Shown here piece after piece: positions 40,601 to 54,120 of a stretch of 64,000 nt of DNA. Origin of the DNA: Rotaria socialis (taxonomy: Eukaryota; Rotifera; Eurotatoria; Philodinida; Philodinidae); the NCBI GenBank assembly GCA_905331475.1, contig CAJNYU010001862.1, positions 1-64,000 on the forward strand, read 5' to 3'. A program made the translations under genes and the position numbers. The notes below the pieces were generated by a model. It had not been told where the DNA came from. It saw only the letters and a program-made list of their open reading frames with translations, and ran no database searches. Numbering within the stretch: the stretch's first letter is position 1; every line of letters begins with the position of its first letter.

Positions 40601-43600
40601 AAATCTTATAAATATATCGGTATTCATCATCGGTAATATAAAGAATTAAATCGTTTTCACATGTGCGAGAGTAAAAATGATACATAAATATATATATATA
40701 TATATACATATATATCAAAGAGATATCGATTCCAACGGAGAAATTAATGATATTTTCGAAAAACAATATTTAATCTTGTAAAATGCAGTTGTACATTTTA
40801 TTTCAAATTTTATTTTTAAATAGATATTTTTCTCCCGAACTAGTCAAGCCAATTCTCTCGGCGACAAGCTAGAATGCCCACTGACACGTATTTTTCGTGT
40901 GATGGAGCTATTTATATGGGACAAGTTTTTTTTTTCTTTTTTATGTCTACATCTGACCAAATAATATTTTCCTACTCAGTTTTTCATGCTGATTCAGAAT
41001 GTAGTACTTTAAAAATGCTCAGAAAATAACTGAAAAAGAAATTTGGTAGTTTTTGTAAAAAATTTAAATTTAACATAAAAACAGCATTTTTTCAGTCGTT
41101 CTTGTTTTTGAAGATTTTCTCAGCCAAAAAAAGATGAAATCGAAATAAAAAGTACATATTCTTGATCAACTTTTCAAGCTCTATCAAAACATATATAAAT
41201 AAGCGAGAAACAAAATTTACTCCAATTCTGCTTTAGCGGCACCTTACTAAAATCATATGTTGTAATATGAAAATTGCGTACCTTCTTTGTTTCGAAAAAT
41301 CTTAAATGATTTTCAGTAATATGTGGCAATTGAAGAAGTGGACTTTTTGTATTTAATAATGCTTGCACCATCATAGGTGATAATTTCATTGTATTTTCAA
41401 TTGTTTCAAGTTTTGGACCAATTTCACCTAATGAAAAAGAAATGGTCACATGCAAATAACGAATCTCTTTCATTTTACACATACTGTGTTTAATATGTTG
41501 CACATTCACCAGTTGTACTGCCACATTTATTATCTCATTAATCAAATTAATTGAACGTCTTACAATATACTGTTTATCTAATAGAATAGAAAGCAATATC
41601 ATAAAATTCAAATTTGCATGCGCAATATTTCCGCTGAAAGGAGACAAATGTAACTTTTAGTTAGATTGGATTCTTATATCAAGATTGTCTGTCGAATATA
41701 TTCTTTTAGTGAGAGAGTAAAGTCTATAGATATAGAGTTGGTTTCGATGATATGAACAAAGCCGATAGTGAGATTTTTAGCAATATATGAATAGAAAGAT
41801 AACCGATCTTCTCAAGTATCCATCGAGCTCTGAAACAAGAACTGTTGCCGTACGATTATTGCAAGATCTTGAAGTTCATAAATACCTTTTTCAAGATTAT
41901 CACTTAATGAGTCAAGTCGATGAAGATGTGCATAAATTAATGTACGTGCTTTGATACTGTATAGCTGTTGAAATGGTATTTCTTTAATATTTTCTTGTAC
42001 ATTAGTTAATTCTCTAAATAGCTAAATAATCAAAAGACTTTTTTTGTATAAACAATTTTCCTATTAACAGTTTAAAATAACCTCTGGCAATTCAATATTA
42101 TCACTGGGTCGATCAACAATCATTGGATTGAGTCTACGATCAAATTCTGCTGATGCACTTAAAATCAGAAGAGAGCCTAAAAAAAACATTCGTGAGATTT
42201 CAAATACATTGTTTCTCTATCATCAAAAGAAATCTATCAAAGGATAGACAACTATAAATGCAATCAACATCCTCCATTGAACATCACAGAAAACAAACTA
42301 TTGATTAAATTTTTCAACATACGTTTAATACTTATCAATGATGTTTTCGTAAGAAGAAAATGATAAATTTTAATCGTATCAATTAATATATGGTCACCAG
42401 CGTAGCGTGCTGATTTTTGCCACCAAATACACTGCATAAGATAAAAAGAAAAGAAAAATCTATGCTTCAGTTAATCATAAATTTGCATACAATAATAACT
42501 GGTAGAACAATCATAAATACACCAGTATAAATTAAAAGAACAAATAACGAATTTTTATGATCGACCAACCATTTTGGTAGAGCAATACCAAAATGAGTCA
42601 CTGCAATTGGAGAGAAAAACAATTTAAGCTTGAAAGAACAAAAAAGAAAAGCACATACCTCCTGGTCCATCCGGATTTCCATATGTTTTCCAATTGTTTT
42701 TTGCTTCTTCATCTGTTAGAGTTTTGTAAGCTTTAGCAATATCTTTCTATAGGAAAAATACGTTTTTGTTTTAATTTATTATTAAATGAATTCGTTTTTA
42801 GTTTAAAACTTGCAAACTTTTCTGGGTCGCCACCACGATCTGGATGATGTTTTTTACTTAATTCACGATAAGCTCGTTTTATTTCACTAATGCTAGCTTC
42901 CTAGACAATCATTAATTGATGCATTTGTTATGTATATATAAAATTATGCGAATAGTTACCAGATCAACGTCAAGTATCATAAATGGATCATATTCTTTAT
43001 GTTCAGTTTCTATCAGTGATACCCGATAAGCAAGAATTAATAATATAATCCATGCTGCTAAGAGAACAATTTTACTAAAAGGTTCAAAAATAAATAAAAA
43101 GTTTGAAAATTCATTGAAATTATCATTTTTATTTTTGTGTGGATATTATAAATTAGCGAACAAAATTAAACAATCATAGTTGAAAAATATCGTTCTCTTT
43201 TTCAACTTCTATTGACATAATCATGCATATAGTAAGTCTCTTAGGAGCATCGTGAATTAAAACTATAAATAAACTCAACGGGAATCCTTTTTTCTCGCTT
43301 CATTTATTTTTGGCTTTTGTCTGAATCAAAAGAAATTTTTACAGTTTTCCTTCAAAGCTTTTACTTATAGTATTTCAACATATATAATCGACTATATCTA
43401 ATAATGAGTATACTATGCATAATATTTTAAAGACGTCATAACAAATTAGATTTTATATCCTGTCATTGTGAACCTCGGGAAATACTTTTAAAAGTCTTTC
43501 TAGAAATATTAGCCTACGCCTTAGTTCGCTGACATTAACATTATAGATCATGATGATTAGCTGTCTTTCGAACGAACCATCAATAGATGGCGATTTAATT

Positions 43601-44731
43601 AAAGCAGAATTTAATTAGCACTGATAAGGGTTTATCGAAAAGTAATTTTACTGAGTATTCTTTAATCTTTCTAAAATAGCCATTCGAAATTAGTTAAAAT
43701 ATTAAATTCAGTTTTCTTTCCAAATCATGCACGAGATTTCTTTTAACAATTATAAACCAACTTGAGAAAAGACTTAGTACGTTAAAGTCATTTTAATAAA
43801 GCGAATGAAAGAATGTACATCTACTTGTAGAACTTTACACGGAGAAGTAATTTGATTCAGATAATTTCTCAACAGTGAGTGTCTTGAAAAGAGGTGGACA
43901 GTGTCAAAATTACTCTATTTCCGTAAAATATAGATTTACAAACTATGTCGAGTTATTCCGGACGCTTATGTTTGTTTGCTACAAAACAATCTTGTCTTCC
44001 ACTCTATTGTATTTATAATGTGTAGTACAGAAAACTAATGTGGCGAAGCAGTGAGACTCTAATAGTTCGATTAATCGTTCTGCAATTAGGGAGTCTAGAG
44101 AAAACATGCGATCTATATTTAGAAAGAATATACTAAGTTTTGACTAACACTTTGCGCTTTTAAAAGAAAAAAAACGAATGAGTATATTGTGAAATAGTTT
44201 TTCAATATGCCTGCTGTTTTTCTAGCAATGGCGTGGAATTATTTTTAAGCTGTTTTCAATTATAGAGCACCGAGTATAATGATGTCGTTTCCTCCAATAG
44301 AAATGAATTTACCTCTTTTTCATGCCATCTGTAATTATTTTTAAAAGAAAAAAGTATTATTAATGTAAACTCTACTATCAGTCTATAAAATCTTACACAA
44401 ATATAGTGCGCCGTCGTCGTCGAGGCTCACTTGCACGTAATAAATGATATTTATCACGGCAAGGAGGATAACTTAATATATCTTCAAGATGCGTACTTTC
44501 TAAAAAGAAACAATTCACATTAAATAAACTGTGTAATTTTATTTCTCACGTTTTTCTTCTGATTTTGGCCATAGCCAATAAGTCGCTGGTACAAGTATCA
44601 ATGCGTAAACGGATAGAAAAAAATAAAAAAATTTGCCACCATTTTCATCATACTAAAAGGTAAAATAATTGAATAAAATAAAAATTATAAAAAAATCGAC
44701 TATTGCAAACCTCAAATTTCATGCCAGCCAT
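37695..44731 (-). CDS. SEC63: SEC63 ER protein-translocation subunit (DnaJ-type)
   Basis: Minus-strand gene of many exons. The start exon is 44711-44731 (MAGMKFE), followed by 44550-44652, 44397-44499, 42960-43074, 42814-42900, 42659-42746, 42491-42600 and further exons to the TAG at 37695-37697. Two N-terminal membrane segments (FFLSVYALILVPATYWLWP and IVLLAAWIILLILAY) precede a J domain with HHPDRGGD, the Hsp70-stimulating HPD. A third membrane segment (LFVLLIYTGVFMIVLPVII) follows. The Brl/Sec63 domain includes KSPLLQLPHI and, near the end, a WWLYVADRKQHALISVP strand and LRGHYVYTVILRSDSY. The tail is acidic, as in vertebrate SEC63. SEC63 recruits BiP to the Sec61 channel with SEC62. A Lys-rich and Asn/Asp-rich insert lies between about 38230 and 39330. 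Introns are long around 43075-44396 and 38530-39120. One intron apparently uses a GC donor (see findings). Confidence 0.93.
40688..40716. repeat. (TA)n-rich microsatellite
   Basis: TA-rich run inside a SEC63 intron; no coding role. Confidence 0.7.
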
Positions 44732-45207
44732 AACTTTTCTCTTTTTATATGTTTCTTGATTGTATAATTATCAGTACAATATTACTTATCAGTTCTTCTT
44801 CATTCTCAAACAATTCTTAAAACGAAACAAAGCAAATTAATCTAAAGAGAAGAAAAAAAATGTTCAAGCACAAATATTTATTTGATTTAAATTCTTGGTT
44901 TTTTGTTTTGTTTTTTTAAATAGCAATAAAAAGATTAAATTAAACGTAAAACAACGACAAAAAAAAAGAAAGCAAACATTCAAATGCATTAATCATTGTA
45001 TTGTGTTCATTCTAAGAGGAGAAAAAATTCTAGATTAAAAAGAAATATCATCACAACAATAAAAGAGAAAAAAATCAGACATTTAGATATTTGTATACTT
45101 TTGTTTTGTTCCTCTATGTAAACATTAAGATAAAATTTTTGGTAAAAAATGCGAGCAACAAAAACATCAAATGTTTATTTTTTCTTTATTCCACCGTGTA
45201 TTTGATT
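44732..45207. other. spacer between SEC63 and MYO6
   Basis: Short AT-rich gap between the SEC63 start and the MYO6 stop, both on the minus strand. A-rich purine runs; no gene seen. Confidence 0.5.
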
Positions 45208-48200
45208 TTAGCGATAATTTTGAACTAATTGAACGACATATTTCGAACTGATTTGTCCAAAATGTGACTTCAAATATTCTTGGCCACCATGTTTAAGCCA
45301 TTCTTGTTCGAAGTCACTTTCGAGAATTTCAGCACCTTTTTTCGTTGCTAAACCTGTTTCATCTAAACTTAATTCACACATATTCATGTCATCTACACCT
45401 GCAACAAGAAGAACAGATTCTTTATTTGGATGGATTTCCATTTGACGAGCAATCCATTTATCTAATCAAGTTTTAAGAAATAGGGTGATATGTTATCAGG
45501 ACAAACATTTTATCTTACCATCAAAATGAGCATACCACCATCCTTTCTTTTTTTGATCACCATTTGTATCTCGATTTTGATCATTAGGACGAATAAATGG
45601 AATACGAAAAAACCGTTGTTCAGTTCCTTTACCGCTGCTAGATTTTTTCGAGCTAGCGGTTGTTGCCGGTTGGCTAGCCTTTTTAGTTACTCCGATTGGT
45701 GTTGATGAGACACCAGCTGCTGCAGGTACAACAACTTTGAAAGGAAAACAATATTGATGTATTCATTTACAATAACAATAATTTTAATCGATGAAAAGAA
45801 TACTCTTTTTTTTTGCACAATGAAATAAACGGAAATACTATTTAGTTGTACCTATCGAGGAATGTTTACCTAGGTGAGAATCATTGAAGACAATTTTCTA
45901 TATTATCGATAGATAAATCCGGCACAGTCTCATCTATCGTTATGAAAGAGAAAATACAGTATCACATTGGTATACGAATATCAGATATAGGCTGCTCTTT
46001 TCCAATAGTTTATTTCGCTCTACGAATAAAAACAAGTCGAATTGCAACGAAATACGTCTCATTAAAGTCAGAAGTTGAAGAAGAAGATTTTAAAAGAGCA
46101 AGTGAACATTATATTACGGAAAAAAAACATTAGAAGTATTGAGTAAAAACCTATTGCATTTTTATCGTAAATCGACTCTCTTTTTTTTCTTATTTACATG
46201 AGTCGATCTCAAAATGAAGGCACTAGTTTATTTTATATTTTTCTATTGAGATAAACTTACAATTATTTAAAATATCCTGTGGGGCTCGTTCTTCATCTTC
46301 ATCAATGTTATCGTCTTCAGCCGATGGATTTTTTCCTTTTCGATTTTTCGATTTCCATGCATGATAAACTTTCAAACGGCGATGAAATTCTTCTCGACAA
46401 GCATCGAGTAGTTCCAAATCTAGATGAAATGAATTTTGTTATTTGTTTTGAGTTTTTAATCTTATTTATTTACCGCAAGATGTATTGATTAAGTCACGTA
46501 GTTGAGCATATGTATGTTTACTTAAATCATGTTTTTGATTAGTAGTAGGTCGACGTGTTCGCTGTAAATGGGGTAAATCAGCTTCGCCACCAGTTTCTAT
46601 AGCAAGACGTCGTGCTATATCATAATCACGACGTTCACGTTCATTCACTTCCGCTACACGAGCTTCTTCATCAGATTCTTTGGCTTGACGTTCTTTCTAC
46701 AAATATAATATGTATGACTTTGATTTGATGATACCCATGTTTCTTTTTTTAGTGATCAATTCTTACTTGACGTTTCGTTTCTTCAGCAGTAAGTTTACCT
46801 TTAAACTGCTCTTCTTCTTTTTGACGTTGAGCAATAGCTGAACGTCTAATTGTAATAGAAGATTTTAAATAAGTAAACAAGAACATAGAAATCTTACTGT
46901 CGAAACTCTTCTTTTTCGTCCGCTAAACGTTTCTCTTCAGTAACTTTTTTATGCTTTTCACGCTCGAGTTCCACCTAAATATTATATTTATTTTTAAGGA
47001 TAGCTACTTTCATTTTTATTTACTTGAATTTTTTTCAAACGTTCTGCTTCCTCTTTTATATCTTGTTCGGCAGCAACTTGTTTCAAACGTTTGAATTCAC
47101 GATCAATTGATGAAGCAAGATCATTATAGGCATTATCAATATTTGCTACTTTCATAGATGTATTCTAAATAAAATCATTGTTCGTTAATAGAAATTTCAT
47201 CTTATTGATCGATGTTTATTTATAATTTATAATCAGATTTCTAGTTTATTAAGCAAATTTAAGAAATTCCCTTTTAAAATGAACTATGCAACGTGATTAA
47301 TTGAATGACAATAGATTCATTCGGCTGAAAATTTAAGAATATGCTCTTGGTGATCTTTACTAGGTGAACTCCTTCCACTTGCGATGAACTGTAAATGAAG
47401 CTTACTGTTATTTCATGAATTAATTGATCGATTCGTTGTCTTAATTGGTGTACTTGTTTGTAAACTTGTTCTTTGTTCGCCTTCAGCTGTGTAACAAATT
47501 TTTCCATTGAAGCAACTTGTTCATGTAATGCTTTTACTTTGACCAAACCTCGAATTCTGAGAATAAACGTGAACAAAAACAAATATGTATAGATGTGAAA
47601 AATAGATCTTCGCTATAGCTACCGTGGTGCATAACGTTTATAAACTAAATGCATACGAACACGTTTTTGAATTTCAACCAAGCATTGACGTCGATAAAGA
47701 ATTTTATTTTTAACTAAAAACCATAAGAAATGCTTATGAAAAAGCGTTTTTATTGTCAAAATTTAACTTACGTTTAATAACGGATAAAACACACCACTGT
47801 GCTTTTTTCCATCGAGTCCATAAAAGCCATTTTTTAACTTTCGATATAAGTACAGCTAAATTCTTCGGATCCGATTTCATAATTTCATCAAATTCAGCAA
47901 ATTTTCCGGGGCGAAAAAAAACTTTTGTTAAACCAAATTTAAAATCTGTATCATGCAGATTCAAAGCTTTAAATAAAGCTTTACAGAAAAGTCGTGGATC
48001 AAGTCGTGCTAATTCTTTTGGTAAATATGATTTATACATTCCATATAAATCAGCAAATTGTGTACGTGATGGAAAACCTTGTTGCATTAAATCCAACACT
48101 GAGACCATCCCTATTCGTAGACATAAATAAATATATTTACTCCATATTGAGAAAATTCTTCTCATGATATCTTACCGCTACATTGTAACTGACTTAGAAT

Positions 48201-51200
48201 TTGACCACCTTCAAATAGATTTGAAACCATTTTGAGATTTGGTTTAATACAACGAATGAAATTAATACCCTATATGAAATACAGATTCTAGTTAGATTAA
48301 TCATGCTATTTATAATTTTAGTGGGTCGAGAATTACCAATATTTATTATCTAGACTTACTATTAAATATACAAAAGTTCTCAATCATTTTTATTTATGAT
48401 GAATAGTCAGGTCAGGACAGTTCAGTTGCGACAAAATAGACTATTCAGTATCTTTTCCTTTTAGACATCATTATATAAAATTAGGTTTTTTTTTCTGTCA
48501 TTACGAGGCTAATAAGTTGTTGATAGTGTGAACCATTCAGAAATCAATACCTACGAGAAAACAGCAAAGCCTTCAGTGTAGAATACATTTGAGAATTAAT
48601 CAAATTATAACTTGCAATCGCACTCAAATCGATAGAAAATGCGATTATAATGGATTATTTGAAAAATTCGAAACTAACTTTTTCTGACAATATTCTCAAC
48701 TTTAAACTTTGTTGGCCATTGAAAAACAGTTGTAAAATTTCTCATATAATATTAGCTATCTGAAGCAAGTTTTTGCTAAATAAAATGCAATACTACCGTA
48801 TTTCTATGGTATATATCAATACGAAATTGTATAATTATCGAGTTTTTAAATAAGAAAATACGCATAAATTATTTTTATAATAGCAGCTTGTTTACTTACA
48901 GTACTTCGTAATTTATTCATAAGATCAGCTAATTGCGAGCGGAATTTTGAGCCGACAGAAATAAAGTTCAGTTTTCCAGCCGATTGTCCTTGTTCTTGTC
49001 CTTTTGGAAAAACATTTCTTATGAAACTATTTCTAGATTCTTGAACTAGTATAAGTAATGATGTATGTAAAGCATCGTTATTTTTCTCAATAAATTGAGC
49101 CTAAAAGAAAACCTCACATATGTATACATGAATAACTGATATGCGAATAAGACATACAGTTGAATAAACAACACTGCCGGCAAAATGCTGAACTAAAAAT
49201 CCTTCGTCATCACGAATTTCACGTGATGCACGTAATTTAGATTTACGTGGAAACTGAACACAGAAAACAAAAATAAATTCGACAAAATTCTAAAGGAATT
49301 TTATTTACATCAAGTCTTGCATGACCTTTATTACGATTATGAACTTCATGTGTAAAATGTTCAGGTCGTGGTGTTGGTAATTTACTTTCTTCATCCAATA
49401 AATCAAAGCAACCTGTTGTTTTCGCTTCGATTAAATCTAAACATATCATATTAATAAATAAAATATCAATTCAAAAAAAAAACAACTTTAACAAAACACA
49501 GTTTTCATTTAACATGCAAGTTGGACGAGGTAAACATGCTGTCTTTTATATAACACTTGATTAGATTAGGTTTTAAACACAAAATCAATCATCAGACAAT
49601 GTTATTATGAATTATTGAAAGCGAGTATAAACTTGAATAGATAATTAAGAAAAAAAGAATTCTCATCCTCAGAAACTATTATCTATCCATCGACTAAGGT
49701 TAATTTTGTTAAAAACAATCCAATCGTATCACGAATCAATACACACTCAGTTTTCATATTTCATTCCAATAGATTTTTATATATCAACTCGTATAATACA
49801 ATTAAATGACTATCTAATTACATTATTTTCAAAAGTCCGATAAATTGTGTTCTACGAAGCACTACATAAAAGTGATATATTGAAGCATATAAAAAGCTGA
49901 ACAACAGTTCTTCATCTTTTGTTTTTATAGTTCTTCTATAGTTATATTTTCTTTCAATTCAATCCTTTTAACACCGATGAATATATCATATACAAAAGTG
50001 TCTCCGTTAAAAATGCACTTCATATTCTTTCTTCCAACTTCTACTACATATCATTAGTAATTTTTCTTTTCACCCGTGCATATATTATCTAAGATTTTTT
50101 TTTGCTATCAAAAAGCCTGAGTTTGAAGCCGAAATATTTTTTTATCATACTCATGCAAAATAGATAACGACACACATACACACAAATGTAGTTATGTAAA
50201 AAATTCGCCCCTACCAGGCTGCTATTTAATTTAAAATAGAAAAGAAAATTTTAAGAATGATAAAGCATTCAATTAACATACCAATACAATCTTGATTATC
50301 AATATAGCCAATCTTTTTCAAACCAAGACCTTCTTTTTCATACAATAATTGTTCTTCTTTAAGTATGCGTTCATTAAAAAATTGTTGTAATTTTTCATTA
50401 CAATAGCTGAATAAGAAGAAGCATTATTATTATTTAATTAGTAGTTTTATGGTCATACTTAATACAAAATTGTTCGAATGAGTTAATAGGAAAATATTCA
50501 AAACCAGCAATATCAAGAATACCAATATATGAATTCGATGAACTAAACGGTATTGATTTGTTCACAAAAGTAACGATTTGATCAAATAAACGAATGTATA
50601 TTGCTTTAGCTAAAGCATCACGTGCATTTTGAGCTTCATGAACTTTTAATGGAACACTAATTAAGGAAAAAAACAAAAGAATTATTGTTTGAATTTTCTT
50701 TGACAGTGAGGAAGATAATATATGTCTACAATATTAAATCTTTCTAAATCAGTAGTACTGAATCTATTGGAATCTAGTCATCTAGAAGATTCTGAATATC
50801 ATAAAACATTCAAGGTTACTATCCAATCTGGATTAAAAAGGTATTCGTTGAGATTATTCTAGTATGGTCGGTTAGTCACTATTCTTCCGTTATTTTATTT
50901 AATCCTTCAGGAATGTAGTAAGAAAATACTTCTTATATCATAATGAGACCTTGATCAACTCAGGTATACAGTCGTCTAACAATAATAAATACGGTGGAGG
51001 GCTGACATTTTTTTTTGCTTCATTTGAACAATCGTGTTCGATAAAAATTTACTTACTGTATAACAGTTCCTTTACTGCTACTCGTTGTTTTAGTCATTAA
51101 AACTCTTGTTATTAGAGAATTGCGTAAATCACGTGGATCAAGACCAAGCATTTCAGCTGTTACACTCAATGATTTTTCCGTTGCTGGAGTTATTTTACAA

Positions 51201-53007
51201 CCACCTTTCGTACTCTCAGGATCATCGTCAAAATTAATATTTCCAAGATGTAAAACTGCTGCAACGGTACTATAAATATTTAGTTTATCTTGTGTTGTTA
51301 AACCCATTTGATCCATCGATTGATCGCATTCATTAAAATCATTAACATCATCTAATTGTGGATCACGTAATGCACCTTTTGCTATGAACTAAGAATAAAC
51401 TCAAAGAGATTAGATTCATTCATTGAACTTCATAAGCAAGAAATAACAACATTTAGGACAATAGAAATATCTTACAGCAAGAAAATCTTTCTAATCAGCA
51501 AAAAAATAAATAATATTTTCAGTCCTTTTTTTTGTTCCTTCAATTCATTGAACTTACATCGTCACTTCGACGGTTTTTTGGTAAAGATTTTTCTGTTTGA
51601 TTATTACAAAAATATTGTGTACAGCCACGATTAAGATACTAATAGAGATAAAAGAAGATTTAAGAGTGAATTCGTTTGCTATCTTGATATACAAACATGA
51701 AAACTATCTGGTGATCCCAGGCGTAATGCACTTCGAATGCTTTCAGGTGCACCAGCACATAAACGATAGAATATATGATAATTTCGTTCATCTTTTGATT
51801 GTACACATATACGTGATTTTTCAAGCAAATAATGAGATATGTAACCACCAACAACACGATGCTAGAAGAAATATAGTTTTATTTTCTTTCATTGAATAAT
51901 TTATTATTCTAAATACTTTATCATTAAAATGTACTTCAATAAATTTGCCAAAACGACTTGAATTATTATTACGTGTTGTTTTCGCTAAATATTCAATATT
52001 TTACATGCAAAAAAAACGATCAGTAGAGCAAGAACTTTCTCTTTTACCATTTCCAAATGCTTCTAACAATGGATTTGCTAAATAAAATAAAAGAAACAGT
52101 TACGGGAGAAGAATATCGTATGATTTATTTACATTTATTTATGCGATCTTCAATTTGACCATTATGTGCACCATAAGATTCAGTTAAATATTGTAAAACG
52201 TATTTTGCTGATTCAGTTTTGCCTAAATAATAATAATCAATGAAAATTTGATGATCTATAAGATTGCTCATACGAACCAGCCCCTGATTCGCCTGATACT
52301 ATTATCGATTGACTTTGCTTGATCGTACGCATATCACGATAGGCTTTATCGCCTTAAATAAAACATACATCAAATTATTATTATGAAATATCATATCAAC
52401 TACTGAAGAATATCGGATCAATCCTAGAAAACCTACCAATAGCATAAACATGTGGTGGCATAACGCCAAGTGATTTTCCATTGTAACGCTTGGTTGAATC
52501 GCTACTATAGAGACCAGCTAAATCTTTATAAGGATTAATTGCAATTAAAATATTCGCCACATAAGTCTAAAAAATAAGTTCAATTAAAAATTGTTTTTCT
52601 TTTGTGTTTCATATTCTTCCTACATAAATTAAATCTTTTTTATATCGACGACGAACATTATTTAGTAGTGTTGCTTCATTAAGATACATAAGTGCGCCTA
52701 AAAATTAAAAAACAACTATAACTAATTTGAAAATTTTTAATAAAAGAAATACAAACAATTATCATCAACATTTTTATCATATTCTTCCGCTTGAAATGCT
52801 GAATCATACGGAACAACTATTGTCTATAAAGAAAAACATAGGAAAATTTTATTTTTTTTGTTGAATTTCGACTTTCAGTCAAACTTTTCTATTGTCCTTT
52901 AATTGAACAGTAACATTATCGGAGCCAATATCAGTTATTTTACCAAGAAGAAATCCATGTTCATTATCTCGTATCCAAACTGGTTTATTATCATTGAGTG
53001 CGAACAT
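45208..53007 (-). CDS. MYO6: unconventional myosin VI
   Basis: Minus-strand gene of many short exons from ATG 53005-53007 to TAA 45208-45210. The N-terminus ([19 protein letters not shown]) is myosin VI-like. The motor has the P-loop GESGAGKTES (split by an intron near 52260), [37 protein letters not shown] and the actin-binding [18 protein letters not shown]. The converter region [18 protein letters not shown] is followed by the [20 protein letters not shown] stretch, the reverse-gear insert region that makes myosin VI walk toward the minus end of actin. A charged helical tail (about 46700-47150) and a cargo-binding domain with [40 protein letters not shown] and [20 protein letters not shown] complete it. 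Roles include endocytosis, Golgi and stereocilia. Larger introns lie at about 48280-48900, 49450-50280 and 50690-51050. Confidence 0.95.
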
Positions 53008-53462
53008 GTAGAAGATTTCTAATGGCTACAAATTCCCACTAGATGACAAACTATATCTATAATGCGTTCAATGCCTGAGTAAAAAGAGAAGTAAATATTG
53101 ATCGAACGAGAGTAAAACACGCCCGACTGATATCTGAGTAAACATATCATCATTTAGAATTTTTCTCTCTCTAGTCATCATGCTTACTCACATATTCTAT
53201 TGGTTTACTTCTACTAACCAATCATGAAAAATTAAATAACATCTGCTAATTTCTTTCATATTCTTTATATTAATAATGAATAAAAACAATTTTATGCATA
53301 TTTTCGTTTAATTATCGCTTTTAAATTTCTACGAAACTGAAAACTATCGATTGTGGCGCTTATTTGCATTTATTTCCGTTATTGAAATCACACAGTACTC
53401 TTTTCATTAGATGCACTCATTGAAAATTAACTAGATGGTATTCAAGTTTTACTCGAATACAA

Positions 53463-53715
53463 AATGCGATGCGAAGCAGGAATCTGGATTCACGAAAAAT
53501 TTTCAATTCAGAGAAATCTTGAATACCTTTTTATGTCGACATGATGAAATTCATCACTGAGAAAACTCTATTCTTACTTAGCGAAACATTCTTAGGGGTC
53601 GATTTCGATTGATCGATTAATTATCTACATGATTCATTATCTTAGATCAGCTGTAAATCAATNAAAAAAAAAACTCGCGACGGACTACAGAAATGCTTCT
53701 GCTTCGCATCGCATT
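53463..53715. repeat. unit bounded by 17-base inverted repeat
   Basis: AATGCGATGCGAAGCAG at 53463-53479 recurs as its exact reverse complement at 53699-53715. The enclosed sequence has no coding capacity and includes the N at 53663. It resembles a MITE or large hairpin, but no target duplication is clear. Confidence 0.5.
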
Positions 53716-54112
53716 AATGATGCATGGTTTATTGCTATCGACAGCTGTGAATCCAAAAAGGTACTTTTTGCTTTCTTCAATACAAAAACTATGTTCGCTG
53801 ATTGAGTAAAGAAAAAAGAACAGAACAGCACCATCAGTTATTTTGATTCAACATTTGCACACAATTAGTTTAAGATTGAAGGTGAAAGTACATGGGAGAA
53901 ATGTGATTTATTTATCTTTGCTTTTATATTATTTTGTAAAATATATGGAGATATAAAATTTGTTTTTTCTGGTGATGATTGAAATTTGTGAAGATATTTA
54001 TATAATTTTCTTTTGCGTTTTATGAATTTTGCTTGATAGACATGATAGTAAATGTCAATGAAAATTGGATATAATTACAAATGTTAATGATTTTCTTTCA
54101 TATAGAAAATTG

Positions 54113-54120
54113 TATTACAG
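54113..54120 (+). promoter_or_regulatory. acceptor-like AG at transporter start codon
   Basis: TATTACAG abuts the ATG at 54121. Like the RECQL and propeller genes, the start codon is directly behind a splice-acceptor-like AG, compatible with spliced-leader addition or an unseen 5' exon. Confidence 0.4.

Larger units (their letters stand above)
53008..54120. other. divergent intergenic region with N base
   Basis: About 1.1 kb between MYO6 (-) and the Mg2+ transporter (+). It contains a 253-base unit bounded by a 17-base perfect inverted repeat (listed separately) and an undetermined base at 53663 next to a run of A. The last bases before 54121 (TATTACAG) look like a splice acceptor. Confidence 0.5.

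Noticed and set aside
47753..48130. 125-codon plus-strand ORF
   Set aside because: Antisense shadow of the myosin VI converter exon, whose minus-strand translation is strongly conserved.
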